From Ailurus styani (lineage: Eukaryota > Chordata > Mammalia > Carnivora > Ailuridae): DNA of 64,000 bases. Made by a program: the position numbers and the translations under genes. Below are positions 1-12,747 of the stretch, one piece after another. Each line of letters opens with the position of its first letter. The stretch's first letter is position 1. A model generated the notes under the pieces. The model searched no databases and was not told the origin of the DNA. It was given only the letters and a program-made list of their open reading frames with translations. The stretch spans positions 714,986-778,985 of the forward strand of contig LNAC01000337.1 in assembly GCA_002007465.1 (NCBI GenBank). The letters are read 5' to 3'.

Positions 1-839
1 CAGGGTGGTTTTTTTTTTTTTCCTGAAGATCTTCCATAAAAGATGGCAGTTCTCACATTGACCTCGAGGTTATTAAAATCTCAATCCATTTATTCCCTGC
101 CACTGGGTGTGCTTGGCACAGGGGTGGATGGGGGAGCCATGGGCCCGGGTGAGACGCTCCCTGGCCCCACACGGGTCCGACCAGTCTCCCACCAGTCTAC
201 TCAGGACACCGGGCCCACCGTCTGTCTTGAGAGGAATGCATTCCTGTTAAAACCCAGCCCAGCTCAAGCTCCCTCCTGCCCATCAATCCCAACAGGAGAA
301 AATGGCAATCAAGGGGGGACCCTGGGAGCTCCCCCGAAGGATGGACTCTTCTCCCCTGGCTGGGGGTCTGACGTCTGTTGTCCTCAGGCAAGTCCAGCTC
401 AGACAGCTGCTGCGTGGAAGTCAGGGAGGGCCTGGGGAGAGCACCTAGGTCAGCTCAAGAGTTTCCCAGGGAAACGAGTCCAGTGTGGGTAGAAGGGACA
501 GGCTCCAGGCCCAGCTCGGTGCGCGCACTCCTGCCGCGCCACACTGCCCCCTGCTGTCTGTGCCCTTGCATTCCTGCACCTGCTGGCGGCTGGCCCAGGA
601 GAGCCCAGACCTGGGACTCGGCTGGGGCGGGAGGCGGGACCACGAGGGGGCTCGGGCTGCTGGAGCTGGCCCTCAAAGGCCAGGGCAAAAAGTGGAGAAA
701 AGAAAGTGGCTCCCTCAGTCAGGGCTTATAAGGAAAAAAGGCCAGAGACCGACGGATATGCCCAGAAGCAGCTCATTCTCTTCCTCGCCACCAGGGCAGA
801 TCGGAAAGAGCCGAGGGCCTCATCACTCGCCCGACACAC

Positions 840-1030
840 TGCAGGCACACACTCTTACATCCCCGCTCAGAAACCCCCTTCTGTCTACCACACACCCCTC
901 CGTGCACCCGACACACGTGCACCTCCAGACACACGCTACACACACGCTCCCACACACGCACTCACCTCCAACAGCCCTACGCTGCCCGCAGCCTACAGCA
1001 CATACTCACGACACACCCACGACACGCACA
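840..1030. repeat. CA-rich, guanine-poor low-complexity region
   Basis: Irregular CACACA and ACACAC segments interspersed with CTC and GC. It yields long but meaningless open frames rich in His, Thr and Pro on the plus strand. Confidence 0.8.
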
Positions 1031-2175
1031 TTTCCACACACCTATGTGTACCCCTGCACAGCACGGACACCCTGGACCCCACAGCTGTCTACACCCGGTG
1101 CATGACACACCACCTACCCTCGCCCACACCCCCGCCCGCAACAACCCGGGAGCTTCTTTCCCTCTTCGAGCCCCCCACCGAAACCCAGGTAAAGGGGACG
1201 TCCGGCTATCTGCGAGCACTCACGCGGGACTCAGAATGTGCTTCTCCCCCCTTCCCGACACCCAACCCAGCTCCTGGGTCCTGCCAGCTGCCGAAGCCGG
1301 TGGGGGGAGCGGGGAGGGGGGAGATCTTGGAAAGGAACAGGACCGTGAAGGAGAGGGGGCTGCTTTTGTTTCTGTTTCTCGTTTCTATCTCATATGAAAG
1401 CTTGAGAGAAACGGGGCTCCCACCCCCCCCAACACGCACACATTTCTTGGCCCAGGATGTGGGTGGGGCCCCTTTCTGGCCCCAAATTACTATCACTGTA
1501 ATCGGGCAAACTAAACTCCCATATGTGGGTGACTGTTGTGCACCCCCCGCCCCACGGGACTGATTCCTGGCCGACCAGGCCCGCAAGCCCCCCTTGCCGC
1601 CACCACCACACCGGAGAAATCCGAGCCTCTGAGAAACCCCTGCAGCGCCACCAGGCCAGGACAGGGGCCAGGTGGTCTGTCAGTGACGCCCTTTGTTTAT
1701 TATTTACTGCCACCTGCTGGCCGACCGTGGAAGCTGCGCCCCAAGTGAGCACTTAAAATGATAAACAGGACCTGTCTCAACCCTGAACAGGAAATAATGA
1801 GGAGAACCCTGATTGTTTGAACTGGTCACACCCTGCAAGGCTTCAGCGGGGAGCAGGCCCACTGGACAGTTTGCCTCCTTGGTAAACACAGCTCACTTGC
1901 TCCAAACAAGCTCCCGTCTTCACGGGCACAAGATGGGAGGGACATCTAAGCCTCTTTAGGTCCTCAAAGTCCATAAACGGTCGTCTACACTGCTTAACAA
2001 CAGCATTTAAGATTGCTTGGCAGACGGTGATGCCGGGAAATAACACTTTTTTTAAGATTGGATTTTTTTTTTCAAATCTGGAGAAATACATTAGCCCTGG
2101 GGCTCTAACCAATTAGAAGGATATCGCACACCGTTCATCCCTCGAAGGACGGCTGCCCCCTTTCTATCACTTTCT

Positions 2176-2380
2176 TTTTTTTTTTTTTTTTTTAAAGATT
2201 TTTTTTTTTTATTTGACACAGAGAGAGAGATTGCAAGTAGGCAGAGAGGCAGGCAGAGAGAGGAGGAAGCAGGCTCCCCGCTGAGCAGAGAGCCCGATGC
2301 GGGCCTCGATCCCAGGATGCTGAGATCATGACCTGAGCCGAAAGCAGAGGCTTTAACCCACTGAGCCACCCAGGCGCCCC
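2176..2380 (-). mobile_element. CAN-SINE (SINEC), full length, young
   Basis: Antisense copy of the tRNA-derived carnivore SINE. It runs from a T-run through the AAGATTTTATTTATTT-like tail and polypurine tract to the head complement ending CACCCAGGCGCCC. Flanking direct repeats TATCACTTTCT (2165-2175 and 2381-2391) are identical, which suggests a recent insertion. Confidence 0.95.
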
Positions 2381-2989
2381 TATCACTTTCTATCACTCCC
2401 CTCTCTGCCTGTCTACCAGGGCGGAACGCAAAGGCAAGATGGGGGTGCCCACACCCCACGGGTGCGTCCGGGCGGAGAGCGCAGCCCCCACTGTGCGTAC
2501 TCAGTTTGTCTATTGAAGCTGTAGACGAGAAAGAAAGACTATTTGAAAATAGACATTCCTCTATAAATGAATGGTGCTTCACTTAGCAAATTAATAGGAC
2601 TTTTAGACAATGCTCACTTAGGCACACTGTGGATAACGATTTGATACTTCACCATTCCGATCTTAAAACACACTGTATGTCGTGCAGTGGAAAATGTAAC
2701 TACTGGGAAAATGAGGAGAGGTGGCCAGTCTGTACGGGGACTGGGCTGCTTTCAAAGTGCAACGTACTGATATTTACTGCAGATGAAGGGGCTTAAGAAA
2801 CACGGTTTTCCTTCCATTCTAATGGAGCCGTGGCTCAGAACCAGCTCTTTCCCTCACATCTCACCGGGGCGCGAGAACGCCATTACCCACGTGATCTGGG
2901 AGAGCAAAATCAGCAGCTGCGGAGAACTCCAGAAACAACCATGAACCCATTCTTCTGGGATGGAAAAGATACGGCGGCACATTAATTAA

Positions 2990-3180
2990 CAAGCATGTGA
3001 GCTCGGCTCTGTCCTAAGCACATATTTGTTCGAATACAAGTACTAATTATGTGATCTTCCTAATAGGCCCATTTCACAGATTAGCAAACTGAAGCCCAGA
3101 GAGAAGCAGTAACTTGCCCAAGGCCACACAGCTAATAGCTGAAGGAGCCCAGATTGAAACCCAGGCCATCTCGCTAAAGC
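2990..3180 (-). repeat. MIR element, nearly full length
   Basis: The antisense MIR pattern is clear: CCCATTTCACAGATTAGCAA, then AACTTGCCCAAGGCCACACA, then GATTGAAACCCAGGCCATC. Confidence 0.85.
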
Positions 3181-3229
3181 TAGGACATTTGTTCAATCTC
3201 TGTGCTCTCTACCTGCCTATAAGGGGAAG

Positions 3230-3360
3230 GAGCAGTGTGGATTCTGCCCTCTGCTCTGCATTTCTCTCTCAGTGTGCCCTTGGGTGAGTCGCTTTACTCC
3301 CAACTGGGGTTTCTTCCTCTTTGAAACAGAATTGGACTCTAAGGTCTCTGAGCTATCTGC
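3230..3360 (+). repeat. MIR-family fragment
   Basis: Sense-oriented pattern CCCTTGGGTGAGTCGCTTTA, then TTTCTTCCTCTTTGAAACAG and GGACTCTAAGGTCTCTGAG. Confidence 0.6.
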
Positions 3361-4379
3361 AAGCCCCTACGTGGCTCATGAAGACATCCTACTGCCCAGC
3401 TTCTGAGGGTCTAGAAGGCTGTCTGTCTGCTGCACACAGTCCCAAGAGGTGGCCAGTCCCGACAAACCACAACGCTCAAGTCAAGCCTCCCCTAGTGTGG
3501 CTGAGTAGGGATGCCTAGAGGTAGGCTCTAATGCTCTCCTCTTGAACTTGGGCTGGTCACCTTGACTAGCCTGATGAAGAGAACCAGGTGGAAGTTCATT
3601 CTCAGCCCTGCAGCTTGCCTCAGCCTCCACCTCAACCCTGGACTCCCTGGGATGCTCATTCTAGGAGAAGCCGGTCACCCCATAAGCGGGCTGACCAATC
3701 AAAGGCCGCCATGCAGTGAGGAAGCCGAGGCTAGCGGTGAGAAGGGGCTGCATGGAGACAGATGCCTGACCAGCCCCAGCCACCCTGAGGGTCCCACTCC
3801 AGGCACCAGGCACAGGACTGAGGACTCTGTCTTGCACAAACCAGCTCCAGCAGAGGCAGGGAGAAGAACCAAGGAACCACGCTGACACCAGAACCGAGAA
3901 CCAGCCATCACACTCGGGTGAGCCAGCCCAGTCAGGTCCAGCCAATTAGGCTATGCCAACTAAGGTCCAAGTCTGCACCGAGTCAAGCCCTCCCTGAAAT
4001 CCTCACCCACGAAATCAACAGCACAATAACATCGTCATCATTTTATGCCATTAAATTGTCAGGCAGCTGCCAAGAGACAACCAGAGCACCAGAGCTATGG
4101 CGAGCTGGGCCTTCGCCGGTTCCTGGTTACCGCAAGGCCCGGCATGGGAGGTTGGCAGCAGCCACAGGAAAAGAATATCCAAAATCCACCAGTGAAACAG
4201 ACACGCGTAGCCCACGGATCTTGCTCCTACTACCACAGCTTCTAGTACAGGGGCAATTGATACTATTGATACTAATTGCATCTCTATTGATACTACTTAG
4301 CTCTTATTACTAATAGATAGTATCCAGCATAGACACAAGTTCATATAACATGACTAACAAACCCATGTAGGGTTTGGCT

Positions 4380-4515
4380 GAGCTGTAGAAAGCTCAGCCT
4401 ACAGATGAGGTCACGGTGGCTCTGGGTGGCTTGTCCAAGGTCACACAGCTGGGAAGTGGCAGAGTCTGAACTGGCATCCAGTGGTGGGAGTCCCGAGCTG
4501 GAACCCGTGTCTAGG
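4380..4515 (-). repeat. MIR element fragment
   Basis: Antisense MIR core GTCCAAGGTCACACAGCTGG followed by GTGGCAGAGTCTGAACTGGC. Confidence 0.8.
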
Positions 4516-4705
4516 AGGGTCCCCTGACCGTCTAGCAGGGGCCATGGCTGACCATCTCTCTGGAAGCCGGTCAGGCTGCCTGCCACCTTCTGCCACCTGC
4601 TCTCCCCTCTGTTCCTCCAGATGAACGGGGTCTCACCTACATGGAAATGCAGGCCGAGAAGCTTCTGGGCCCCATGCCATCCAGGGCTGATTGCCATGTG
4701 CTCCC

Positions 4706-4742
4706 TCACTCATTCATTTGTTCATTCATTCATTCATTCATA
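4706..4742. repeat. (ATTC)n microsatellite
   Basis: CATTCATTTGTTCATTCATT and further ATTC units. Confidence 0.92.
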
Positions 4743-5019
4743 AGCGTTAGCTGAGCTCCTACTATGAGCTCCTACCATGCCGCTGCTGGGGACCGAGGAG
4801 CAGACCACTGGCCAGGCAGACAGAGCCTGAGCAAAACCACGCAGTGTGAGGACAGACGCTGGGGTAGGGAGAGTTCCCCGACAAAGGCCATCTTACCTCC
4901 CCAGCACCCAGCCATGACCCGAAGGCAGGGGCGTGAGATCGCAGTTCTGGCAGTCCAGATCACAGGGGGTAAGTCAGATACGTGCACTCAAGGTCTGAGG
5001 TGTGAGATGAGGAGAAAGG

Positions 5020-5060
5020 CGTCCCCCCCTCCCCCGCCTCCTCCCCCGGGCCCCCTAGGA
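5020..5060. repeat. C-rich low-complexity tract
   Basis: GTCCCCCCCTCCCCCGCCTC and CTCCCCCGGGCCCCC, nearly pure pyrimidine with two short G interruptions. The opposite strand is G-rich. Confidence 0.85.
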
Positions 5061-6369
5061 CAGCGGGTGGGGATGGAACAGGTGGCCGTGGGCACTTTCC
5101 TTTATACTCCCTACTCCTCCGTCCCCTCCCCTCCCACCCCTCAGCTCCCCCACCCCGAAACCCCCTCTGTACCCACCACCCTTCCACCCCCTTCTCAGCA
5201 GAGCAGGTAGACAGGTGCAGGGCTGACGGCGTGGGCCTGGCGCTTCCCTCATCTATCACGGCAGTGGCAGGCTCCCCGTGGGGACACCGCAGCCCCCTCC
5301 TGGCTGATAAACCGCAGCGAGTCTCGTGGCCCCGATCTGTTCCGGGGATGTGGTGACTGTCCGAAGTGTAGGACCCCAGAAGGTCACTGGGGCAGCCTCC
5401 CCCTGGACGCCTCAGGCCCCACTCAGCCCAAGGAGAAAGAAGCCGGTGTCAGCTCCCCATCCAGCACATTCTAAGAGGGAAAGGGGCTTCTGACTCGGGG
5501 GTGGGAGTGGCCGCCCAGAGGGCGGCACCGGGAGACCTCCGGGCTGGAGAAGGCTGGGGCCTCTGGGTCTGCCCTGTCGCAGACGATTTCACAGCTGAGT
5601 GGGTTGGAAGCCACCGGGGCGGCCCGTGGAGGGGAAACACTTCCAGAAGCTCTAGTCAGAGTGAGAAGGACACCATGCACCTCTGGGCTCACCTTAGACT
5701 TCGCAGAAGTGTCTGGGCTTTGTTTCACTGCATTTCTGTCATCTGGATGCCCGGCACATAGCAAGCCTGAGACCAACACTCAGCCCAGCAAAACCATCTG
5801 TGGCCGTCCCTCTTTGGTGACACCGCGGGGCGGTAAGAACGGCGCTGGACGAGCCCCACCCTGGGTGGGGACAGAGGTTTCGCTGAAAGGGTGCACAGGT
5901 GAGTGGAGAGCCCCTTGCTGCCTCAGTTTCCCCACTGGACCGGCCACTGAACAAAAAGCTTTTCGACCTTTCGGCGACAAACCTTTTGATGACTCCCTGG
6001 CAAAGCTTCGTTTTAATAATGGAGGGAGCCACTGGGCACCCTTCTGCGGCGAAAATCTAGTTGGAAAAAACAAGGAGCCGGACCCCCCCGGGGGCAGAAC
6101 CTGTTGATAAACGGGAGCGCTGACCCCCTTTCTGGAACCATCCCCACCATCGGGCCCTCTGGCCTCCGAATGCAGCCACGGCTTTGAGACCTTGCTGCTC
6201 TGCTGGGCTCTCTTGGCCAGGGCTTCCTCTGGGGCTGGAAGAGGCCCCTACCTAGTTTCCATACGGAAATCTTTGTAGCAGTCCCCGCAGAAAAGTCAGA
6301 AGATTGACTTGAAAAAAGGAGCTACTTCAAAAGCATTGTCAGACCGAGGTGAAGGTTCCTTCAAAATGC

Positions 6370-6546
6370 ATAAATGCCAGGGGGGTGTCCGTTAATCAAC
6401 CTACAGGCAGCCCCGCGGCGGGAGAGCTGAGTGGGTGCGGCGGGGGCGCGCGGGGACACGTCCGGGGGAGGCGAAGCGAAGAAAATACACGCCGAATAAA
6501 AGAGTAAATTAATGTGTTTATTACTCACTGCCTGGACTGCGTGCAC

Positions 6547-6582
<36 letters not shown>

Positions 6583-7400
6583 AAAATGAAAGAAAAATGT
6601 AGAGTTTTTTTCAATAATAAAAAGGGAGTTGCACTGCGGGGCCCCTAAAGCTTGTGAAAAATTAAACTCGACGGATTCAAACTGTCCTATTTCCACTTCA
6701 AAAGAGACGAGGCACTGAGCTCTTCCCAACTTGTCTTCAAACGCCCAGCACCCTAGAAAGTTTCTTTAAAAAAATAAAGGCTCCTGTTCCCCCAAGCACT
6801 GTACCGGTTACTGTACCCACCGTCTCTCCCTCTTCTAATTATACCCCTGTGAGTCTATTAATCAACTGGTAAATTATTTAGAGAGCCGCGCGCTGTCTTG
6901 AGCTGGTACAAACACGCCGCGCGCAGAGCCCTCCTGCATCCGGGCAGGGGTCCCCCGGGTCCCGCCGGCGCCCGCTGCAAGGCTGCGCGCAGCTCGCCCA
7001 GGCTGCACCGAGCAGAACAAGCAATCCCGTTCCGCTTACCTCCTCAGACGTGAAGATTTACTTTGTCTTTCAACTCAGCAACTCCTTGCAAGTTTGTAAC
7101 AAAAGAGAAAAGCTGGTCTATTGTCGAATCTTTAGTGTGCATTTAGTGCTGAGAATATTAATTCCCCCTAAAAAGGGCGGCGGCTCGGCGGAGCTCTGAT
7201 CCGCGGCCCCTGGGAGGCGGATGTGTGGAAGGCTCTGGAATCGCTCATGATCATGGCGGTTTGGGGCCGGTTGGGCTTGTGTGTGTGACGAGGGCTGCGT
7301 TTGCTGGGGCGAGGGGGCTCGTCGCTGGAAAGGGTGCAAAGGAGCCTCGAGTCGCCCCCCAAATCTCCGGCCGCCGCTCGGGCTCGCTCAGGCCAGGAGG
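6370..7400. promoter_or_regulatory. Candidate regulatory region (CpG-rich and AT-rich mosaic)
   Basis: CpG-dense stretches (about 6410-6480 and 6890-7010, with further CpGs to 7400) alternate with AT-rich, homeodomain-like motifs (GTAAATTAATGTGTTTATTA and TATTAATCAACTGGTAAATT). It is free of recognised interspersed repeats apart from the (GT)n run. It may be an intronic CpG island, an alternative promoter or an enhancer. Confidence 0.35.
6543..6579. repeat. (GT)n microsatellite
   Basis: An alternating GT run of about 15 units between GTGCACGC and GCAGAAAATG. Confidence 0.97.
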
Positions 7401-10400
7401 GACCTGCTCCAGACAGCAGTGTTTAGGAAAGAGCAGGGCGTGCGGGAGGGGGCACAGGGAACACTCACTAATGATCTGTCTTCCACGTTACTTTTCTGCC
7501 GCATCACGACCGGCGCTCTTAGGGGAAAGTTCTTACGCCAATTAAACAGCTGTTTTCTCACCTGGAAGTCAGCGCACTCCTGGCGTGTGCACCAAGGAAC
7601 TTGGGCCTTCGGGTAATTGAACTGCTTTAGCGGCTGGGGGTGCCGGCCGGGCGGGCTGGGGACAGAGGTGGCGGGACTTAGGAGCCCACTGTAATTGGGC
7701 TGCCAGGCTGGCGGGCAGGAGAGCCTCCTAGAGGCCACCTCAAATGCCACTGCTGGGGACACGGCTGCGCGGGCAGTCCCCTGACCCGACAATGCCAACA
7801 CGTTCTGAAGACAACACGGTAGAGTCAAGGTGAACATCTCGCACACTTGGGGCAAAGACGGAAGCCAACAAGGACATGACACGCCTTTGGCTGCTTGTAC
7901 TAACTGCCCTGGGTCGCTGTGCTCTAAAGAAAGCGGAAGCCACGCTGGAGAAAGGCAAGAATGATCAGAGCCGGGGTAGAAGGCGGCCCTTCCCACCAAA
8001 GGCACAGTCGTGTGCCACGCGTTGGACCCAGCAATCTGGAAGGAGGTCGCGTCTCCCGCCACCAGCCTCTGGACCATGAGTTCTGGCTGAAACACCCAAG
8101 GAGAGACAAATAAAGCAGCGCAGACTTCTTGCTGATGGCCTGAGATGAGGCCGGTAAGGAAGGCTGCTTTCCACGTGAAGTGAACACTGGAGAACCAGAC
8201 CTTCCAACGGGCAAAGACAGAACAGGTGCCCTCCTTTGGGTGCTCTAGGCCTCCAGAATGAAGAAACCCCACCTTCCACGAGACCCTTTGGCAGGAATGA
8301 AGCCCCAGGGAAGGAGCTGAGCGCCTCATTAGGAGGTGGTGACCACTGTGCGTCACCGCTGATTTAGGCAGAGTTGAGATCTCGGGGCTCCTCTGCCTGA
8401 TTTCAGGGAGAAAAAGACAATCAGCACACATTGGCATCATACGCCCTGGCAACGGAATCCGTCAGCACCAACTGTCTAATTTTAAATGGTATATAAACAG
8501 CTGAGAACTGATTTTTTTCCGAAAACCCCAGAATAGTCTTTCCTTGCTTCGTACCCATGTGGAAGTGACAGGAGCTTCCCGGCAGCTAAGCCTGCGTGAT
8601 TTAAGGCCCAGCCCCTCGGGCCGCGCACAGCCCCAGCCCCCGCTGCCTGTACCGGAGGCTGCCCACATGAGGAACACAGCGTGCCAAACCCTGGGGAATA
8701 AATTTGTTCTGCTCGCTGCAGCTAGAGTGGGGATGAGTTTAGGAGGTCAGACCTATATATTTCACAGTCTGGGACACAGAGGAAGCGTCTCCCCGACCCT
8801 CTGTCCACGGTGTGGCCGCCAAGAGCCTGGGATCAAGGGATTTAGGATGGGCTGTGATGGGCCCTGGAGCCCTCTGCCCAGTAAATGTGGAAAGATGGGA
8901 AAACGGTTATTAATTTTGCTGCTGATTCCAAAGGAGGAAGTGTTGGCAGGACCTGTGGGGATGGAAGAGAACAGAGCTAAGTCTGCAGAGGTTGCGACTG
9001 GGACAAAGCATCACGAGGCCTTGCGGGGCGACAAAGACGAAGTGGCTCCATGGGGGGAAAGATGACATCTGGATCGATTCTGGTGTGCTGGCAATGGTGG
9101 TGACGGTGACCGCGAGGGTGGCCTCGACGCACCACGATTGCAAGGATGCCTGGCTCTGGCGATGGCAGCTGCGAGGTGAGTGGACCGAGGACCAGAGTCT
9201 GTGATGGCGGGGGTCCCCACGAGAGCCGGGCGGAGGGCTGGCGGACAGGCCAGCAGCCGGGAGCACAGGGCAGAGTGCCCCGGGCAGGAGGTGTGGTGCC
9301 CAGAAGGGTGCGGCCCGCTATGGGGGCTGGGGAGCCAGGTCTCTGCACTGGGGCGGCCACAGGAGGGAATGCTCTGCCCCAGGGTGAAGGGGCCTCTGAG
9401 CCCTTCGGAGAATCTCCATCCCTGCAGCCGAGCTCTCGGGCCCTTGTGGATTTCACAGGTGCAAACACAGAGGGGTGTGGCCAGGCACTCTCCGTGTTCC
9501 TAGGAATGCTGCTGGCCCCCGGGGCAGAGATATCTGAAGCACGCCTGGGCTTGTGAAGACGCACATCCAACAGGCCCCAACAGGCCCCCAAGAACAGCGG
9601 AGGGCCATCACTACATCGCTCTGCTGGAATCCTGCCAATGGGCTGCAAGTGTTGGGGGAGCGAGTTGTTGCTGTCAGGGTGGAGGGGCACCTTCCGAGCC
9701 CAGGGCAGCCTCTGGGGAGGAATTCTGCTCCCTGCCCTTTGCCTCATTCCTTCTCAGAAAGGAGAGCCATTGGTTGGACCGGCCCCGCCCTCCAGCTCCC
9801 ATCCTCCAGCGGGCTGGCTCTCGCCTCCGGCGGGGTGCGCTGCCCTCCCCACACCTGCTTCCTCTCAGTCAGGGTTCTTCCGGGGGAAGGTCTGAGGCCC
9901 GTCTCCCCATCCCCACCGGCTGGCCGTGGCCATTTATCAGGAGAAGACGTCTCCTCTGATTCGTGCCCAGGCCTGGACTGGAAAGCCGTGTCAGGAGGCC
10001 AAGGGTGCCCTCAGCCCTGCTGTGTTTCCATCCGATGCCCCCCGAGAACGCCGGGTCCGCCTCCCACTGGGCTCAGAACTCGGGGTGCAGGGAGGTGACG
10101 TGCGCCCAGGACCCAGACGGGTGACACGAGACTTGGCCTCAGGGGCCCTCAGCGAGGATGCCAACGGCGGTGACTCGCGGAGAAGCCAGGCTGTGGTCGG
10201 CTATGCAGAGCCTCAGTGCTCGGTCTGACCTTCCCTTCAAAACCGAGTTGGGTCAGAATCATTTACATTTTCTTCCTGTTTCAGCTGGTGGCGAAGCGGG
10301 TCCCACCAGACCTGGGTGGCCCTGGTGGCCTCCTGTGCGAGCCCCGTGCTGTGGCTGTCTCAGCAGCTTCTGCTCAGCCCGTAATGAGACCCCGTTAGTG

Positions 10401-12657
10401 GCGATGAATGTAAACGCGCTCTTTGCTATCCCTGCGAGATCGGAATTAGTGACACGGCAGAATTTACTGCTTCTGTTCGGAAGAGATGGTAGTGGCTACT
10501 GTTGTGTCTTTAATGTTGTGGGCAGTGCGGAAGCTCAGAGTGGCCGGGCCAAGTCCACAGCAGGGCGCAGAAGGGACAACGGAGAGCAGAACCCAGCTTT
10601 ACAGGGACCGGTGTCCCCAGTCTCCTTTGGAGTCACCAAAGAACCCAAAGTGGAAGCCAATTCCACCTCTTGCCCACCACTGGAAAGATCCTGAGCTTTA
10701 TTTTCAGGGGTCGGGGAGCAAGGGGTCTGCAGGTGCTCCCGTGCAGACTGTGGGGACAGAGGAAGGGGCTCTGGGAGCCGGAGGGGGTGACGGGAGCCTC
10801 CGGAGGGCGCACAGCCACACCCGGAATCCACACCTGGGGGTCAGGACTTCCGGCCTCCAGAACGGTCAGGTAGCAAACCGGTGCTGTCTTCAACCAGCGA
10901 GCTTGTTGCAGCAGCGACAAAGGAGAGATGGCGGGGACACGGGGGACGACACCCAGCGCCCCGCGCAGGGACGGCTCTCCACCCGCCCCCCCACCTGCGC
11001 TCAGGGGTGTTCGTGAGCCTGCGCAGGTATGAGGAGACTCAGGATGGTGTTTCTGAGCGACTCCAAATTTGGAAACCACCTAAATGCTTACTTTTGGTAA
11101 CTCCTTACTTTGGGAAAAAAAAAAAAGCCAAAGGGACAGAAAAGTTGCAAGAAGAGTCAGAGCTCCCGTGTGCCCTTGTCTGAGATCGGCCGACCGTGAG
11201 CACGGCCTCATCTGTCTGGTCCTGGTCTTCCTCTCTGAGCCACAGCGAGCTTGTTAGCGGGAGTCCCACTGGCCTCCTGTCCACGTAGGAGATGGTTTTG
11301 CACCTTAGGGTGCCAAGAACCAGCAGCGCCCACGCCCGTGGATGGGGAGAGGGATCGCGGGCGGGAGAGAGCTCGGACCAGGACTCTCCAACGGCCCACA
11401 TGCCAGACCCGGGCAGGCGCACCACATCCCGCCCTGTGGGAGCCCTGCGACCAGGGACTTCCGTCCCCATCTCACCATGGACCATGGAGAGGCCTCGGGC
11501 TCTGAGAAGGGCTGCACCGCTTGGGGGGAGGGAAGGGCAGCTCTGGGATCTGAACCAGACAGGGCAGCACTGAAGCCTGAGGCACTTTCAGTCCTGCCTG
11601 GAGCTTCTTGCTTCCACGGCCTTCCATTCACACCCCTGGGACGGAGGAATGAACAGACTCACTCATCCACCGGATCACTGTGTCCGAAGGAGCTAAGCCT
11701 GCCTCACCTCAGCCTCCCTCGGGGGGAATGGAGCATCTTGAAGGAGGCTTGGGAGAGCCAAGCCAAGACGTGGCCCCAGGGGGCCCTCAAGCTAATGGGC
11801 TGGGAGCAAGCTGCCTGTTCTCGGGCACATGGCCCCAAACCCAGAAGATGGCAGAAGACAACCAACGAGCCCTCTGCTGGGAGGGTGCCCTCGTCAAGGC
11901 GCGCATCCTCTCAGGAAAGGGGTGGCTTTCGTTCTGGGTTTTATCCACAAGACGCGTTCCCATCAGACTTGGTGACCGCACGGGGGAGCGACAGTGCACG
12001 AGGCAGGAGAGGAAGAGGTGGGTGTGTGCGGCGCGCGGCCGGGGGAGGAAACGCCAGGTCCAGGTGTGACCTGGCTGTGCAGCCTCGGCAGCCCAGCCCC
12101 TTCTCTGGGCTCGTTTGTGGACTTGGGAAATTGAACTAGAATGATCTCAAAGGCACCGTTCCTGGGGCTGACAGAGAATGCTTTCAGAGAGGGTAGATCA
12201 CAGAGGGACCTGGAAGGACCATGTGGCCCAGCCTCCCTCCTCCAAGCCCCTGAGGACCAATGGCCACTCAACCCTGGTATCTGCAAGTCTGAACCTTCTG
12301 GCTCTTGACTTCTGACGAAATCGGGATACTGGCCCACAGTAATTTTGTATGCCCAATAATCAAGGATGTGGGTAGCTGTGTGGCCTCTTCTGGCTCTCGA
12401 TTTTAATGTGTTCTCAGTTATGAAAAGCATACATTCTCAAGAAACAGAAATACCCCAACCTTCAACCGGCTCGGGACAGGCCCAGAAGCCAGGGGGCCCT
12501 GCCAGGGAACAAACGCCGAGCCTCTGCTGACAGGAAAGCCTGCTGTCCATTTCCCAGCTACCATCCCCGGGCCCAGCCGCCGGGCACCCAGCGAGCCCCA
12601 CACGGAGCATCTGCCCCCTCGGAGCCCCACAGCCGCGGCCTGCCGCGTGCAGCCTAC

Positions 12658-12747
12658 CTGCTAGCTCCTTCTCGAAATAGGGCTGGATGACCTCGCCAAA
12701 TTTTGACCCGTCGGCGACAGCCTCTTTCAGCAGCTGCCCACAGTGGA
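12658..12747 (-). CDS. AK8: AK8 coding exon 10 (last one in view)
   Basis: The exon encodes the end of codon 301 through residue 330 plus one base: [19 protein letters not shown] then [10 protein letters not shown]. It covers the first part of the second kinase domain's NMP-binding region. Acceptor CCCCCAG|TC; donor CAG|GTAGGC, phase 1. The next exon should start with two bases completing a Gly or Val codon and read on to the second domain's GW-L-G-P motif. I did not find it between 1 and 12657. Confidence 0.95.

Larger units (their letters stand above)
1..12657 (-). other. AK8 intron 10, partial (runs off left edge)
   Basis: This stretch follows the exon 10 donor, and I see no further AK8 exon in it. 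It holds one young CAN-SINE (2176-2380), MIR relics near 2990-3180, 3230-3360 and 4380-4515, an (ATTC)n tract (about 4705-4742), a C-rich tract (5020-5060), a CpG-rich and AT-rich mosaic (6370-7400) with a (GT)n run, and a 1,065-nt open frame on the minus strand (7388-8452) without recognisable homology. An exon split by low conservation could have been missed. Confidence 0.65.

Noticed and set aside
485..1563. Plus-strand frames rich in His, Thr and Pro
   Set aside because: They come from a CA-rich, guanine-poor low-complexity region, which lacks stop codons by composition.
2330..2380. tRNA-like sequence at SINE heads
   Set aside because: The tRNA-derived parts belong to CAN-SINEs and lack an intact cloverleaf, so they are not tRNA genes.
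11342..12139. 265-codon plus-strand frame in intron 10
   Set aside because: No homology or signal was recognised, and it overlaps other equally open frames in GC-rich DNA.
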